Of a DNA stretch of 64,000 bases, positions 6,863-16,263 are shown piece by piece. A model generated the notes under the pieces. That model saw nothing but the letters and a program-made list of their open reading frames with translations, was not told where the DNA came from and made no database searches. The position numbers and the translations under genes are program-made. Source of the DNA: Paraburkholderia translucens (GTDB lineage Bacteria; Pseudomonadota; Gammaproteobacteria; Burkholderiales; Burkholderiaceae); NCBI RefSeq assembly GCF_020881035.1, contig NZ_JAJITC010000001.1, forward strand, positions 124,001 to 188,000, written 5' to 3'. How positions within the stretch are numbered: position 1 is the first letter of the stretch; the number at the start of each line of letters is the position of its first letter.

Positions 6863-7846
6863 TCACTGCTTCGGATACAACCCCAACGTACTCGCATGCA
6901 GCCGCGCAAGCCCGAGCAACGCATCCGTATAGGGCGTCGGCACGCGCGTGAGCTGCCCCAGTTCGCGCACCGCACCCACCAACGCATCGAGTTCGACCGC
7001 CTTGCCAGCCTGCACGTCCTGCAGCATCGAAGTCTTCATCGCACCGAGCTTCAGCGTGACCGCGTGACGGTCGTCTGGCGCCTGTTCGATCGGGATGCCA
7101 AAGCGCGCGCCGATTTCCTTCGCCTCCAGCATGACGTGGGTGACGAAGCCGCGCACGAGTTCGTCGCCGAGGATCCGGTCGGTCGTCGCGCCGGTGATCG
7201 CGCTGATCGGGTTCATCGTCATGTTGCCCCACAGCTTGAACCAGACGTCGCGCTGGATCTGCGCCGAGGGCGTTGCATGGAAGCCCGCCGCCTGCAACAG
7301 CGCGGCGAGCAGCTCGACGCGCTCGCTCGGCTTGCCCGACGCCTCGCCGACGATCAGCCCGTTGCCCTGGTGATGCCGGATCACACCGGGCGCATCGGTC
7401 AGGCAGCTTGCATGCACGACGCAGCCGACCGTCTGCGCAGTTGGGATCGCGGCGGCAATGGCGCCGTCGGCATCGATCGTCTTCAGGCGCTGGCCCGCCA
7501 GCTCTCCGCCGAGGCCGTCGCAGAACCACCACGGCACGCCGTTCATCGCCGTCAGCACGACGGTTTGCGGGCCGAGCAGCGGCTTGATATGCGCAGCTAC
7601 CTCCGGCATCGCCGGCCCCTTCACCGCGATCACGACGAGCTCCTGGACGCCGAGTTCGGCTGGCTTGTCGCTTGCCTTCACCTGCTCGGCGTAAATCACG
7701 CCGCCTTCGATCAGCCGCAGACCATGCTGGCGTACAGCGTCGAGCGTCGCGCCGCGCGCGACCACGCTCACCTCGTGCCCCGCCTGCGCGAGCTTCACTC
7801 CTATCCATCCGCCGATCGCGCCGGCGCCATAGATCGCTGCTTTCAT
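6863..7846 (-). CDS. panE: 2-dehydropantoate 2-reductase family protein
   Basis: A 327-residue NADPH-dependent reductase of the ApbA/PanE family, which reduces ketopantoate to pantoate for coenzyme A synthesis. The N-terminal Rossmann motif AAIYGAGAIGGWIG is clear, and the C-terminal domain carries the expected KLWGNMTMNPISA segment with the catalytic lysine. The start at 7846 puts the dinucleotide fold at the extreme N-terminus, as in the family. The gene ends opposite the terminator of the accessory module. The family includes paralogues acting on other 2-keto acids, so panE is a family-level assignment. Confidence 0.8.
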   Translation of the reverse strand: MKAAIYGAGAIGGWIGVKLAQAGHEVSVVARGATLDAVRQHGLRLIEGGVIYAEQVKASDKPAELGVQELVVIAVKGPAMPEVAAHIKPLLGPQTVVLTAMNGVPWWFCDGLGGELAGQRLKTIDADGAIAAAIPTAQTVGCVVHASCLTDAPGVIRHHQGNGLIVGEASGKPSERVELLAALLQAAGFHATPSAQIQRDVWFKLWGNMTMNPISAITGATTDRILGDELVRGFVTHVMLEAKEIGARFGIPIEQAPDDRHAVTLKLGAMKTSMLQDVQAGKAVELDALVGAVRELGQLTRVPTPYTDALLGLARLHASTLGLYPKQ

Positions 7847-8007
7847 TGCCTGAGTCCTTACCTGTTGCTCCGTTGACTGCCGCGAGGCTTCGATCACTGC
7901 CGGTAGCTCGCATCGATCCGATCGAGCCGCCGCACCAGCGCATCGAGTGCGCGCCGCCCATCGGTGTTCACCGGGTACGGCGACAGCGGCCGGACCGCCG
8001 GACGATC

Positions 8008-9207
8008 TCAGGCGCCCGACACTACCGCCGCAATCGACGACGCGACATAGTCTGCGTTGCGCGCGTTCAGCCCCGCGACGCACATGCGTCCCGAGCGCAG
8101 CACGTATACCGCGTACTCGTTGCGCAGACGCTCGACCTGGCTTTCGGACAGGCCCGTGTAGGTGAACATGCCGCGCTGCGCGACATAGCGCGCGCGCATC
8201 ACTTCATCGACGCGTCCCTCGAGCCCCGCGTGGATCACGTTGCGCATCGCCAGGATACGCTCGCGCATCGTGCCGAGTTCGGCTTCCCACGACGCGCGCA
8301 GCGTCGCGTCGGCGAGCACGTTGGCGACGAGGCGCGCGCCGTGCGTGGGCGGATTGCTGTAGTTCGCGCGCACCGCCGACATCAGCTGACCGGCCACGCG
8401 CGCGGCTTCGTCGGCGCTCTTGCAGACGACGCTCAACGCGCCGACGCGCTCGCCGTACAGCGAGAAATTCTTCGAGAACGAGTTCGCGACCATCAGCGGC
8501 ACGTTCGCGTCGGCGAGCAGGCGCACGGGTGCGGCGTCTTCTTCGAGGCCCGCGCCGAAACCCTGGTAGGCCATGTCGACGAACGCGATCAGCTTGCGGC
8601 GCTGCAAAACCGGCACCAGTTCCGCCCATTGCGCCGGGCTCAGATCGACACCGGTCGGGTTATGGCAGCACGCGTGCAACAGCACGACGCTCTTTTCCGG
8701 GAGCGCGTCGATCGCGGCGAGCATCTCGGCGAAACGCAGGCCGCCCGTTTGCGCGTCGTAGTACGGATACGTGTTGACCGTGAGTCCCGCGCCTTCGAAG
8801 ATGACGCGATGGTTTTCCCAGCTCGGGTCGCTGATCCACATCTGCGAGCCGGGGAAATAGCGCTTGAGGAAATCGGCCCCGACTTTCAGCGCGCCCGAGC
8901 CGCCGAGCGTTTGCAGCGTCGCGATCCGGCCTTCGGCGCGCGCCGCGCTGTTCGCGCCGAACACGAGCGCCTGCGCGGTGTCGCGATAGAGCGGCAGACC
9001 GGCCATCGGCAGATACGAGCGCGGGCCGATGGCGTCGAGCAGCGCGGTTTCGGCGCGGCGTACCGCGTCGATCACCGGCAGCTTGCCGGCGTCGTCGAAA
9101 TAGATGCCGATGCTCAGGTTGACCTTGTTCGGCCGGGGGTCCAGCTGGAAGTCTTCGTTCAGGCTCAGAATCGGGTCGCCCGGATAGGCGGGAATGTGGT
9201 CGAACAT
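8008..9207 (-). CDS. tyrB: Aromatic amino acid aminotransferase (TyrB/AspC class I)
   Basis: A 399-residue PLP enzyme of aminotransferase class I, subgroup Ialpha, which exchanges amino groups between aromatic or acidic amino acids and 2-oxoglutarate. The typical start MFDHIPAYPGDPILSL is at 9207. The substrate-binding HNPTG motif and the PLP-lysine motif NSFSKNFSLYGERVG are both intact. Length matches the family. It lies upstream of panE on the same strand but 161 bases away, so cotranscription is possible but not evident. Aspartate versus tyrosine preference cannot be settled by eye. Confidence 0.88.
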   Translation of the reverse strand: MFDHIPAYPGDPILSLNEDFQLDPRPNKVNLSIGIYFDDAGKLPVIDAVRRAETALLDAIGPRSYLPMAGLPLYRDTAQALVFGANSAARAEGRIATLQTLGGSGALKVGADFLKRYFPGSQMWISDPSWENHRVIFEGAGLTVNTYPYYDAQTGGLRFAEMLAAIDALPEKSVVLLHACCHNPTGVDLSPAQWAELVPVLQRRKLIAFVDMAYQGFGAGLEEDAAPVRLLADANVPLMVANSFSKNFSLYGERVGALSVVCKSADEAARVAGQLMSAVRANYSNPPTHGARLVANVLADATLRASWEAELGTMRERILAMRNVIHAGLEGRVDEVMRARYVAQRGMFTYTGLSESQVERLRNEYAVYVLRSGRMCVAGLNARNADYVASSIAAVVSGA

Positions 9208-9431
9208 GGCGGGTCCTTGATAGCGGCCTCTGGGGGCCTGTTGTAGCGGTCGTCCGCAGGGCGCTGGACGCGCCGGACGACCAGGCAAACCTCAAGTCTA
9301 AGCGGGTTTGCCGGGTCAAGTCGATCCGCGGAATGTCGATCGCGGGCGCGCGGGCTGCGGCGCATACGCGTCCAAGGCTGCATGCACAGCGCAAACCACG
9401 GCGTCGCCGTGTGATGGCAGCGTCGCTGCCT

Positions 9432-10298
9432 TCAGAACCGATAGTTGATCGACACGTCCGCGACGCCGGTCGCCCGGCTGCGGGTGATCGGACTGTTGCC
9501 CGCGCTGCCGACGAGCTGCTCGAACGCGCCGTCGGCGGTCGCGAACCAGTGCTTGCTGAACAGCCAGACCAAGCTGACGCCGAAGCCCACCGACTTGAAG
9601 CCCGCGCTCGCGTGATATTTCGGATACTGCGAGTGCGCCGCCTGCTCCTGATTGACGCCGAACCAGCTGTTCATGTAATCGGAGTCCGCGAACACCACGT
9701 TCGGGCCGGCGAACCAGAAGAACCGCTCGGTGCTCCCCGGCATAGGCATATAGGCGCCGAGATCGCCGATCCAGCCGTTCGATCCGCCGAAATAGCGGCG
9801 GATATCGGCGCGCAACACGAGCGGAAAATTCCTCGACACGACGTACTCGCCCGAGAGTTTCAGACCCGGCGCGGGGTTGATGTTGCCGAGGCCGTTGAGT
9901 TCCTGGGGATCGTCCTGGGCGCGTCGCCCAAGGTCGTAGACCGCGGCGAGACTCATGCGCCAGTTCTCGCCCTGGACGAAATTCACGCCGAAGCCTTCGC
10001 CGCTCGACAGAAAGAACAGATCTTTGTAACGCACGTCGATGCTGGGGCCGGCCACTACGTGATAGCGGTCGGAGCCCTCGAAGCGCGGCTGGAACGAGGC
10101 GGCCACGCCGAGGCGCACTTGCCAGTCGGGAAGATTCGGCTGCCACATCTTCTGCAGTGGAACACCCGCCGAGTATTGCCATTCGCCGAGCGGCGAAGGC
10201 GTTTGAGCGAAGGCCACGCCCGGCACGCAGGCCATCACGCCCAAGGACGCGGCGGCGAGCCAACTCGCCGCGATGCCGGTTTGTTGATGGCGAGGCAT
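9432..10298 (-). CDS. MipA/OmpV family outer-membrane protein
   Basis: A 288-residue outer-membrane barrel of the MipA/OmpV family. MipA in E. coli scaffolds peptidoglycan enzymes, while other members are plain porin-like proteins. The N-terminus is a signal peptide (SWLAAASLGVMACVPGVAFA), and the mature protein has alternating strand patterns ending in the C-terminal phenylalanine (DVSINYRF) typical of barrels. I chose the ATG at 10298; a GTG at 10331 would add 11 basic residues. It is monocistronic, with long non-coding flanks. Confidence 0.82.
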   Translation of the reverse strand: MPRHQQTGIAASWLAAASLGVMACVPGVAFAQTPSPLGEWQYSAGVPLQKMWQPNLPDWQVRLGVAASFQPRFEGSDRYHVVAGPSIDVRYKDLFFLSSGEGFGVNFVQGENWRMSLAAVYDLGRRAQDDPQELNGLGNINPAPGLKLSGEYVVSRNFPLVLRADIRRYFGGSNGWIGDLGAYMPMPGSTERFFWFAGPNVVFADSDYMNSWFGVNQEQAAHSQYPKYHASAGFKSVGFGVSLVWLFSKHWFATADGAFEQLVGSAGNSPITRSRATGVADVSINYRF

Positions 10299-10656
10299 GG
10301 CGCCCCGCTTCTTTCTACGGCTATTCGACACCAGAAGCCTCCGATTCCGCTCGTCGCGAAGAGGTTGGGTTCTCGCCCGGGGTCCACGGCGGACCCAAAA
10401 GCCAGGACGACCGCCGCACTGCTACTTACGGCGTGTAATTTTTCCAGTCATCGCCGCGGGCTTTGCGATGCGCACGCGGCGTGGCGAGCCCGCGGAGCCC
10501 GCGCGGCCACGCTGCGGCGCAGGCAATGAGCAACGGCTCATCAGGTCGCAAGATATGCGCCAAGTCTGTGGAGGATTGATGACGGCAGCGGCGGAAAGAG
10601 TCACGGAGACCGGGTCGGGCGGGACGGCGGCGCTGCCTCGCGGCGCCGTCCGGGGG
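10299..10656. other. Non-coding gap between mipA-like and msrA genes
   Basis: About 358 bases upstream of the MipA-like gene and downstream of msrA. Just past the msrA stop is a GC hairpin (GGACGGCG 10622-10629 / CGCCGTCC 10644-10651) without a T run, perhaps a weak terminator for msrA. The rest should hold the MipA-like promoter. I see no gene here. Confidence 0.45.
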
Positions 10657-11415
10657 TTATTGCCTGGCTTCCACGAGCACCGGCTTATCGCGATACAGGG
10701 TGGGGAACAGGCGCTTCAGATTGGCGATTTTCGGCATGTCATTGAACACGATATAGGCCGAATCGGGATGCAGCGTCAGATAGTTCTGGTGATACGACTC
10801 GGCCGGATAGAAGCCCTTGTACGGTTCCGTCCTGGTGACGATCGGCGCGGGGAACACGTGCGACTTGTCGAGCTGCGCAATGTAGCTTTGCGCGACGCGC
10901 CGCTGCGCCTCGTTCAGCGGAAAGATCGCGGAGCGGTATTGCGTGCCAATGTCGGGGCCCTGGCGATTCAGCTCGGTCGGGTCCTGAACCACCGAGAAAT
11001 ACACCTGGAGCAACTGGCCGTACGTGACCTTGCCGGGATCGAACGTGACTTGCACCGATTCGGCGTGCCCCGTCTGGCCGCCGCTGACGGTCTCGTACTG
11101 GGCGGTCTCGCGTGAGCCGCCCGAGTAGCCGGACACCGCGCGCGTGACGCCGCGCACATGCTGAAACACGCCTTGCACGCCCCAGAAGCAGCCGCCCGCG
11201 AACACCGCTGTTTCCTCGTGCGCGGTGCTGGCCGCGATCGGTTCGTCGAGCGCGGGCGGCGCGATCACGACGGCGTTCTCCGCCGCTAACGCGACGCCTT
11301 GCGCGAGCATCAAGCCGAGCGCACCGGCGCCGAGCAGCAACGACAACGCAGCTGCGCGCGAGCGTTTCGAGGTGTCGTGCAACGACGTAAAGAACTGCCC
11401 TATGTTGCGAGTCAT
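10657..11415 (-). CDS. msrA: Peptide methionine sulfoxide reductase MsrA, exported
   Basis: A 252-residue enzyme that reduces methionine-S-sulfoxide in proteins. The catalytic cysteine is in [11 protein letters not shown] (C76), and downstream SGYSGG and GHAESVQV motifs match the family. An N-terminal hydrophobic segment ([24 protein letters not shown]) acts as a signal peptide or membrane anchor, so this copy probably repairs periplasmic proteins. The start at 11415 is the only one that yields this leader. Cytoplasmic MsrA proteins are shorter and lack it. Upstream lies the truncated ACC deaminase gene on the other strand. Confidence 0.9.
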   Translation of the reverse strand: MTRNIGQFFTSLHDTSKRSRAAALSLLLGAGALGLMLAQGVALAAENAVVIAPPALDEPIAASTAHEETAVFAGGCFWGVQGVFQHVRGVTRAVSGYSGGSRETAQYETVSGGQTGHAESVQVTFDPGKVTYGQLLQVYFSVVQDPTELNRQGPDIGTQYRSAIFPLNEAQRRVAQSYIAQLDKSHVFPAPIVTRTEPYKGFYPAESYHQNYLTLHPDSAYIVFNDMPKIANLKRLFPTLYRDKPVLVEARQ

Positions 11416-11598
11416 GATGGTCGCTCCGGAAAAGTGCCGACGCTCACCCGCGTGCGGCGCGCGGCTGCTTGCGCGGCACGCGGGTGCGCCGAAGCTTGGT
11501 CGGGCGAGCGCGGCATTTATGACAGCATGCGCGTTTTCGGCGCCGGCCGCGCGGCTCACAGCGGGGATTTCGTGGTCGAGAGGATGTCCTTCAGCACC

Positions 11599-11868
11599 AT
11601 GAACGAGCGGCCGAAGGACATCGTGCTCGACGAGCGTTACGGCGGCCCGCAATACGGTCTGCCGAACGACGGCACGCTAGAGGCGATCCGGTTGTGCGGG
11701 CGGCTCGAAGGCATGCTGACCGATCCGGTGTACGAAGGCAAATCGATGCACGGCATGATCGACAAGGTCCGCAACGGCGAATTTCCGGCCGGCCCGCGGG
11801 TGCTGCATGCCCACCTGGGCGGCGTGCCCGCGCTGAGCGCGTATAGCTTCATCTTCCGCGACGGTTGA
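11599..11868 (+). pseudogene. acdS: Truncated 1-aminocyclopropane-1-carboxylate deaminase (C-terminal stump)
   Basis: The last ~84 codons encode the conserved C-terminus of ACC deaminase (landmarks [46 protein letters not shown] and the terminal SYSFIFRDG). The intact enzyme has about 338 residues and cleaves the ethylene precursor ACC to ammonia and 2-ketobutyrate with PLP. Everything upstream, including the PLP lysine, is missing from this frame and from the 180 bases before it, so the gene is non-functional. The retained part is uninterrupted, which suggests a fairly recent loss. D-cysteine desulfhydrase is the closest relative, but the wording fits AcdS better. Confidence 0.85.
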
Positions 11869-11902
11869 CGGGGTTTCGCCGTCGGGCGCGGGCGGAGCGG
11901 CT

Positions 11903-12805
11903 TCAGGTCTGGCGTGAAGCCAGCAACCGCTTCTTCAGATGCTTACGCAAAAACTCGACGAATGCCCGGATCGTCGTCGAGCTTTGCCGATGCTGCGGGT
12001 ACACCGCATAGACGCCCGTCGCCGTCGGCAGGAACGCTTCGAGCACGGGCACGAGCTGGCCGCTTGCCAGCGCATCGGCGACGATGAAATCCGGCAGCCG
12101 AACGATTCCGAGTCCCGCGACCGCCGCATCGCGAATCAGATCGCCGTTATTGGCTCGCAACGGCCCGTGCACCTCGACGCTCTTCACCGCGCCGTCAATG
12201 CTGAACTCCCAGCTTACCGCGCCACCGTGACCATACAGCAGGCAGTCATGCTTCGCGAGATCGGCCGGCACGGCTGGCGTGCCGCGCCGCCGCAGATAGC
12301 CTGGGCTGCTGCACGTGAGCATCCTCACGTCGATCAGCTTCTGCGCGATCAGCGACGAGTCCGCCAGCGTGCCGATGCGGATCGCCATGTCGAAGCCCTC
12401 GCCGATCACGTCGACCGCGCGGTCGCTCAACTCCATGTCGAAGCGCACCTCGCGATGCTCGCGCAGAAACGCCGCGACGAGCGGCGACAGATGCGTCATG
12501 CCGAACGACATCGGCGCGCTCACGCGTAGCAGCCCACGCGGCCCGGCGCGGCGCAGCGACATGGCCTGCTCGGCGTCCTCGACCTCGCCGAGAATGCGCT
12601 TGGCGCGCTCGTAGAATTCCTGCCCCAGATCGGTCACCGCCAGCTTGCGCGTATTGCGGATCAGCAGTTGGACACCGAGCGCTTCCTCGAGCGCCATCAC
12701 CCGGCGGCTCACGAACTGCTTCGACAGCGACAGCCGGTTCGCCGCGGCGGTGAAATTGTGGGCGTCGACGGTCGCCACGAAGATCCGCATGTCATCGAGT
12801 TGCAT
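11903..12805 (-). CDS. LysR family transcriptional regulator
   Basis: A 300-residue LysR-type regulator. The N-terminal winged helix (MQLDDMRIFVATVDAHNFTA, then AANRLSLSKQFVSRRVMALE) is standard and a LysR substrate-binding domain follows to the end. The start at 12805 gives the canonical N-terminus. It is divergent from the pirin gene across 137 bases, the usual arrangement when a LysR protein controls its neighbour. It resembles the CrgA-like subgroup whose targets are often pirins or oxidoreductases. The inducer is unknown. Confidence 0.88.
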   Translation of the reverse strand: MQLDDMRIFVATVDAHNFTAAANRLSLSKQFVSRRVMALEEALGVQLLIRNTRKLAVTDLGQEFYERAKRILGEVEDAEQAMSLRRAGPRGLLRVSAPMSFGMTHLSPLVAAFLREHREVRFDMELSDRAVDVIGEGFDMAIRIGTLADSSLIAQKLIDVRMLTCSSPGYLRRRGTPAVPADLAKHDCLLYGHGGAVSWEFSIDGAVKSVEVHGPLRANNGDLIRDAAVAGLGIVRLPDFIVADALASGQLVPVLEAFLPTATGVYAVYPQHRQSSTTIRAFVEFLRKHLKKRLLASRQT

Positions 12806-12942
12806 CGATTGTCCACTCCACAGCGACAGTGTTTCCGGTTTGGTCGTGATTATACCGATCCAGATTGACCTACACTGTCGTTCATGGATCGCAGCCAAAC
12901 AACTGGCCCGGATCACGCGACAAAACTCAAGGAGAAAACAGC

Positions 12943-13668
12943 ATGCTCGAAATCAGACACGCCAACCAACGTGGCCGCGCGGAACACGGCTGGCTCAGCT
13001 CGCGTCATACGTTTTCTTTCGCGAACTATTACGACAAGGCGCAGAACGGCTTCTCCGACCTGCTCGTGATCAACGACGACCGCGTGGCGCCCGCGCAGGG
13101 CTTCGGCAAGCATCCGCATCGCGACATGGAGATCTTTTCGTACGTGCTCGAAGGCGCGCTCGAACACAAGGACACGATGGGCACGGGCTCGGTGATCGTG
13201 CCCGGCGACATCCAGTTGATGAGCGCGGGCACCGGTGTGGCGCACAGCGAATTCAACCATTCGAAGAGCGAGCCGGTGCACTTCCTGCAGATCTGGATCG
13301 CACCGGCCCAGCAAGGCACGAAGCCGCGCTATCAGCAACAGCACTTCGGCGCGGCCGACAAGCGCGGCGTGCTGCGGCTCGTGCTGTCGCCGGACGGCGC
13401 GAATGGTTCGCTGCAACTGCAACAGGATGCGCGCGTCTATGCCGGTCTGTTCGATGGCGACGAAACCGCGCGGCTCGAACTCGCGAAGGACCGCTATGCC
13501 TATGTTCATGTGGCGCGCGGCAGCGTCACGGTGAATGGCGTCGAGCTAAGCGAGGGTGACGGCGCGCGGGTGCGGGGCGAAGAGGCGCTGACGTTCACGC
13601 AGGGCCGCGACGCGGAAGTGCTCGTGTTCGACCTGCGCAATATCGAAACCTCGGCATTGTGGGCATAA
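12943..13668 (+). CDS. Pirin family protein (YhhW-like quercetinase)
   Basis: A 241-residue bicupin of the pirin family. The N-terminal cupin carries the metal ligands in GKHPHRDMEIFSYVLEG and GVAHSEFNHS. E. coli YhhW, a close structural type, has quercetin 2,3-dioxygenase activity in vitro; other pirins act as redox-responsive regulators. The start MLEIRHANQRGRAEHGWLSS is typical, with an AAGGAG ribosome binding site upstream. It is divergently transcribed from a LysR regulator that probably controls it, and is followed by a terminator. Confidence 0.88.
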   Translation: MLEIRHANQRGRAEHGWLSSRHTFSFANYYDKAQNGFSDLLVINDDRVAPAQGFGKHPHRDMEIFSYVLEGALEHKDTMGTGSVIVPGDIQLMSAGTGVAHSEFNHSKSEPVHFLQIWIAPAQQGTKPRYQQQHFGAADKRGVLRLVLSPDGANGSLQLQQDARVYAGLFDGDETARLELAKDRYAYVHVARGSVTVNGVELSEGDGARVRGEEALTFTQGRDAEVLVFDLRNIETSALWA

Positions 13669-13703
13669 GCGCTGCGCTTGCCACGTACCGCGCTCTAACG
13701 ACA

Positions 13704-13727
13704 AAGGCCCGCACGAATGCGGGCCTT
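13704..13727. terminator. Terminator hairpin after the pirin gene
   Basis: A nine-base-pair stem (AAGGCCCGC at 13704-13712 with GCGGGCCTT at 13719-13727) and a six-base loop, flanked by A-rich and T-rich ends. It can work in both directions between the convergent pirin and ahpF genes. Confidence 0.75.
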
Positions 13728-13744
13728 GTTGCATGCGCAAACTC

Positions 13745-13770
13745 AAACGGCGGCCCGCGGGCCGCCGTTT
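13745..13770. repeat. 26-base perfect palindrome downstream of ahpF
   Basis: Positions 13745-13770 are fully self-complementary: AAACGGCGGCCC, a GC centre, then its inverse. It sits 20 bases past the ahpF stop and 18 bases after the pirin terminator. As RNA it would form a strong hairpin, so a second transcription-stop or mRNA-stabilising element for ahpF is likely. Confidence 0.7.
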
Positions 13771-13789
13771 GGGTCTCTGAACTATCGAA

Positions 13790-15382
13790 TCAAACTGTTG
13801 CCTCGGCTTCCGCTTCGCTGACGGCCGCGACTTCTTCGCTGTTCCGAATCAGGTGATCGAACGCCGACAGCGATGCCTTCGCGCCCTCGCCCACCGCGAT
13901 CACGATCTGCTTGAACGGCACCGTGGTCACGTCGCCGGCGGCGAACACGCCCGGCACCGAGGTCGCGCCGCGCGCATCGACGACGATTTCGCCATGCTTC
14001 GACAGCTCGACCGTGCCCTTCAGCCACTCGGTGTTCGGCACGAGACCGATCTGCACGAACACGCCTTCGAGTTCGACCTTCTTCACTTCGCCCGAAGCCA
14101 GGTCCTTGTAGACCAGACCGTTGACCTTCTTGCCATCGCCGGTGATTTCCGTGGTCTGCGCCTGGGTGACGACCGTTACGTTCGGCAGGCTGCGCAGCTT
14201 GCGTTGCAGCACTTCGTCGGCGCGCAGCGCCGCGCCGAATTCGAGCAGCGTCACTTCGCGCACGAGACCCGCGAGGTCGATCGCCGCCTCGACGCCTGAG
14301 TTGCCGCCGCCGATCACCGCGACGCGCTTGCCCTTGAACAGCGGGCCGTCGCAGTGCGGGCAGTACGCGACGCCATGATTGCGATACTCGCGCTCGCCCG
14401 GCACGTTGATTTCGCGCCAGCGCGCGCCGGTCGCGAGAATGATCGTCTTCGCCTTCAGCACCGCGCCGTTGGCCAGACGCACTTCGTTGATGCGCCCCGG
14501 AATCAGCGCCTCGGCGCGCTGCACGTCCATGATGTCGACGTCATAGGCCTTCACGTGCTGTTCGAGCGCGGTCGCGAACTTCGGCCCTTCGGTTTCCGTC
14601 ACGGAGACGAAGTTTTCGATCGCGAGCGTATCGAGCACCTGGCCGCCGAAACGCTCGGCCACCACGCCCGTCGCAATGCCCTTGCGCGCCGAGTAGATCG
14701 CGGCCGCCGCGCCCGCCGGGCCGCCGCCGACGATCAGCGTATCGAACACCGGCTTCTTCGCCAGTTCCTTCGCGGCGCGCTCACCCGCGTTGGTATCGAG
14801 CTTGGCGAGGATTTCCTTCACGCCGCTGCGGCCCTGGCCGAACACGTCGCCATTCAGGAACATCGTCGGTACCGCCATGATCTGGCGCGCTTCGACTTCG
14901 TTCTGGAACAACGCGCCGTCGATCGCGACGTGACGGATGCGCGGATTGATCAACGCCATCACGTTCAGCGCCTGCACGACTTCCGGGCAGTTCTGGCACG
15001 ACAGCGAGAAATACGTTTCGAATCGATAGTCGCCGTCGAGGCTGCGGATCTGTTCGATCACCGCATCGTCGAGTTTGACCGGATGGCCGCCGACCTGCAG
15101 CAACGCGAGGACGAGCGACGTGAATTCATGCCCCATCGGAATGCCGGCGAAACGGATGCCGGTGTCCTTGCCCGCCTCGCCGATCGAAAACGAAGGCTTG
15201 CGCTCGCTGTCGCCGCGACGCTCGATCACCGTGACACGCTCCGACAACGTCGCGATATCGTTCAGCAGGGCGAGCAGCTCCTGGGACTTGGCGCTGTCGT
15301 CGACCGAGGCGATCAGCTCAATAGGCCTGCTAACTTTTTCGAGGTACGACTTCAGTTGCGTCTTGAGATTGGCGTCAAGCAT
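13790..15382 (-). CDS. ahpF: Alkyl hydroperoxide reductase subunit F
   Basis: A 530-residue flavoprotein that passes electrons from NADH to AhpC. The N-terminal thioredoxin-like region has its redox pair in SCQNCPEV, followed by the FAD-binding motif [14 protein letters not shown], the second redox pair YCPHCDGP and the NAD-binding motif [14 protein letters not shown], closing with the FAD motif VFAAGDVT. Length matches the family. It follows ahpC on the same strand after 170 bases, so both may share the oxidative-stress promoter upstream of ahpC. Confidence 0.95.
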   Translation of the reverse strand: MLDANLKTQLKSYLEKVSRPIELIASVDDSAKSQELLALLNDIATLSERVTVIERRGDSERKPSFSIGEAGKDTGIRFAGIPMGHEFTSLVLALLQVGGHPVKLDDAVIEQIRSLDGDYRFETYFSLSCQNCPEVVQALNVMALINPRIRHVAIDGALFQNEVEARQIMAVPTMFLNGDVFGQGRSGVKEILAKLDTNAGERAAKELAKKPVFDTLIVGGGPAGAAAAIYSARKGIATGVVAERFGGQVLDTLAIENFVSVTETEGPKFATALEQHVKAYDVDIMDVQRAEALIPGRINEVRLANGAVLKAKTIILATGARWREINVPGEREYRNHGVAYCPHCDGPLFKGKRVAVIGGGNSGVEAAIDLAGLVREVTLLEFGAALRADEVLQRKLRSLPNVTVVTQAQTTEITGDGKKVNGLVYKDLASGEVKKVELEGVFVQIGLVPNTEWLKGTVELSKHGEIVVDARGATSVPGVFAAGDVTTVPFKQIVIAVGEGAKASLSAFDHLIRNSEEVAAVSEAEAEATV

Positions 15383-15552
15383 GGCTTTGCGATTCCGTAG
15401 CGTGGGATGGGGTGCCCCGGCTCCGCACGCATCCGGATAGGACGTGTACAGCCCGGGGACACGCGAAGCGCCGTATCAGGCGGTTCGCGCGGTGATGCGC
15501 CGGGAGGACCCGGGAACTGCAGACTACGAATGCAGCGGGCGCTGCATGGACC

Positions 15553-16116
15553 TTAGATCTTGCCGATCAGGTCGAGCGACGGGGTCAGCGTTTCTGCGCC
15601 CGGCGTCCACTTGGCGGGGCACACTTCACCCGGATGCTTCGCGATGTATTGCGCAGCCTGAACCTTGCGCAGCAGTTCGCCAGCGTCACGGCCAATGCCG
15701 TTGTCGTGGATTTCGCACACCTTGATTTCGCCTTCCGGGTTGATCACGAACGTGCCGCGCAGCGCGAGGCCTTCTTCTTCGATCAGCACGTCGAAGTTGC
15801 GCGAGATAGCGAGCGTCGGGTCAGCCAGCATCGGGTACTTGATCTTCTGGATCGTGTCCGACGTGTCGTGCCAGGCCTTGTGCGTGAAGTGCGTATCGGT
15901 CGACACGCTGTAGATTTCCACGCCGAGCTTCTGGAACTCTTCGTAACGATCGGCCAGGTCGCCCAGTTCAGTCGGGCACACGAACGTGAAGTCGGCCGGA
16001 TAGAACACGAAAACCGACCACTTGCCCTTCAGGTCTTCTTCAGTGACGGTCTTGAAGTCGCCATTGTGGTAAGCCTGCGCCTTGAACGGTTTGACTTGAC
16101 TGTTGATGATCGGCAT
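15553..16116 (-). CDS. ahpC: Alkyl hydroperoxide reductase subunit C (peroxiredoxin)
   Basis: A 187-residue typical two-cysteine peroxiredoxin that reduces H2O2 and organic peroxides. The peroxidatic cysteine is in [12 protein letters not shown] and the resolving cysteine in GEVCPAKW near the C-terminus. The start [19 protein letters not shown] is canonical. Its partner ahpF lies downstream. The upstream region carries an OxyR-type binding pattern adjoining a TTGACA -35 element, so induction by peroxide is expected. Confidence 0.95.
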   Translation of the reverse strand: MPIINSQVKPFKAQAYHNGDFKTVTEEDLKGKWSVFVFYPADFTFVCPTELGDLADRYEEFQKLGVEIYSVSTDTHFTHKAWHDTSDTIQKIKYPMLADPTLAISRNFDVLIEEEGLALRGTFVINPEGEIKVCEIHDNGIGRDAGELLRKVQAAQYIAKHPGEVCPAKWTPGAETLTPSLDLIGKI

Positions 16117-16192
16117 TTGCTGAATCCTCTCTCTGGGTGGTTGGAAAGTGGTGTCAGTATCTCAGACTGGACCTAATAGGTAAAGCGGATTG

Positions 16193-16243
16193 TGTCAATG
16201 ACTTCAATAGTCTGACCCTATCTGTTTTTCCGGTTAGAACTAT
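16193..16243 (-). promoter_or_regulatory. OxyR-type box and -35 element upstream of ahpC
   Basis: The OxyR consensus is four tetrads, ATAG-N7-CTAT-N7-ATAG-N7-CTAT. Here ATAG (16207-16210), CTAT (16218-16221) and CTAT (16240-16243) occur at exact seven-base spacing, while the third tetrad is degenerate (TCCG). A leftward TTGACA (complement of 16193-16198) directly adjoins, the geometry expected for OxyR activation of ahpC. The pattern is seen; OxyR control is inferred. Confidence 0.6.
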
Positions 16244-16263
16244 CGCGTTTCCAGGCGGGGCGT

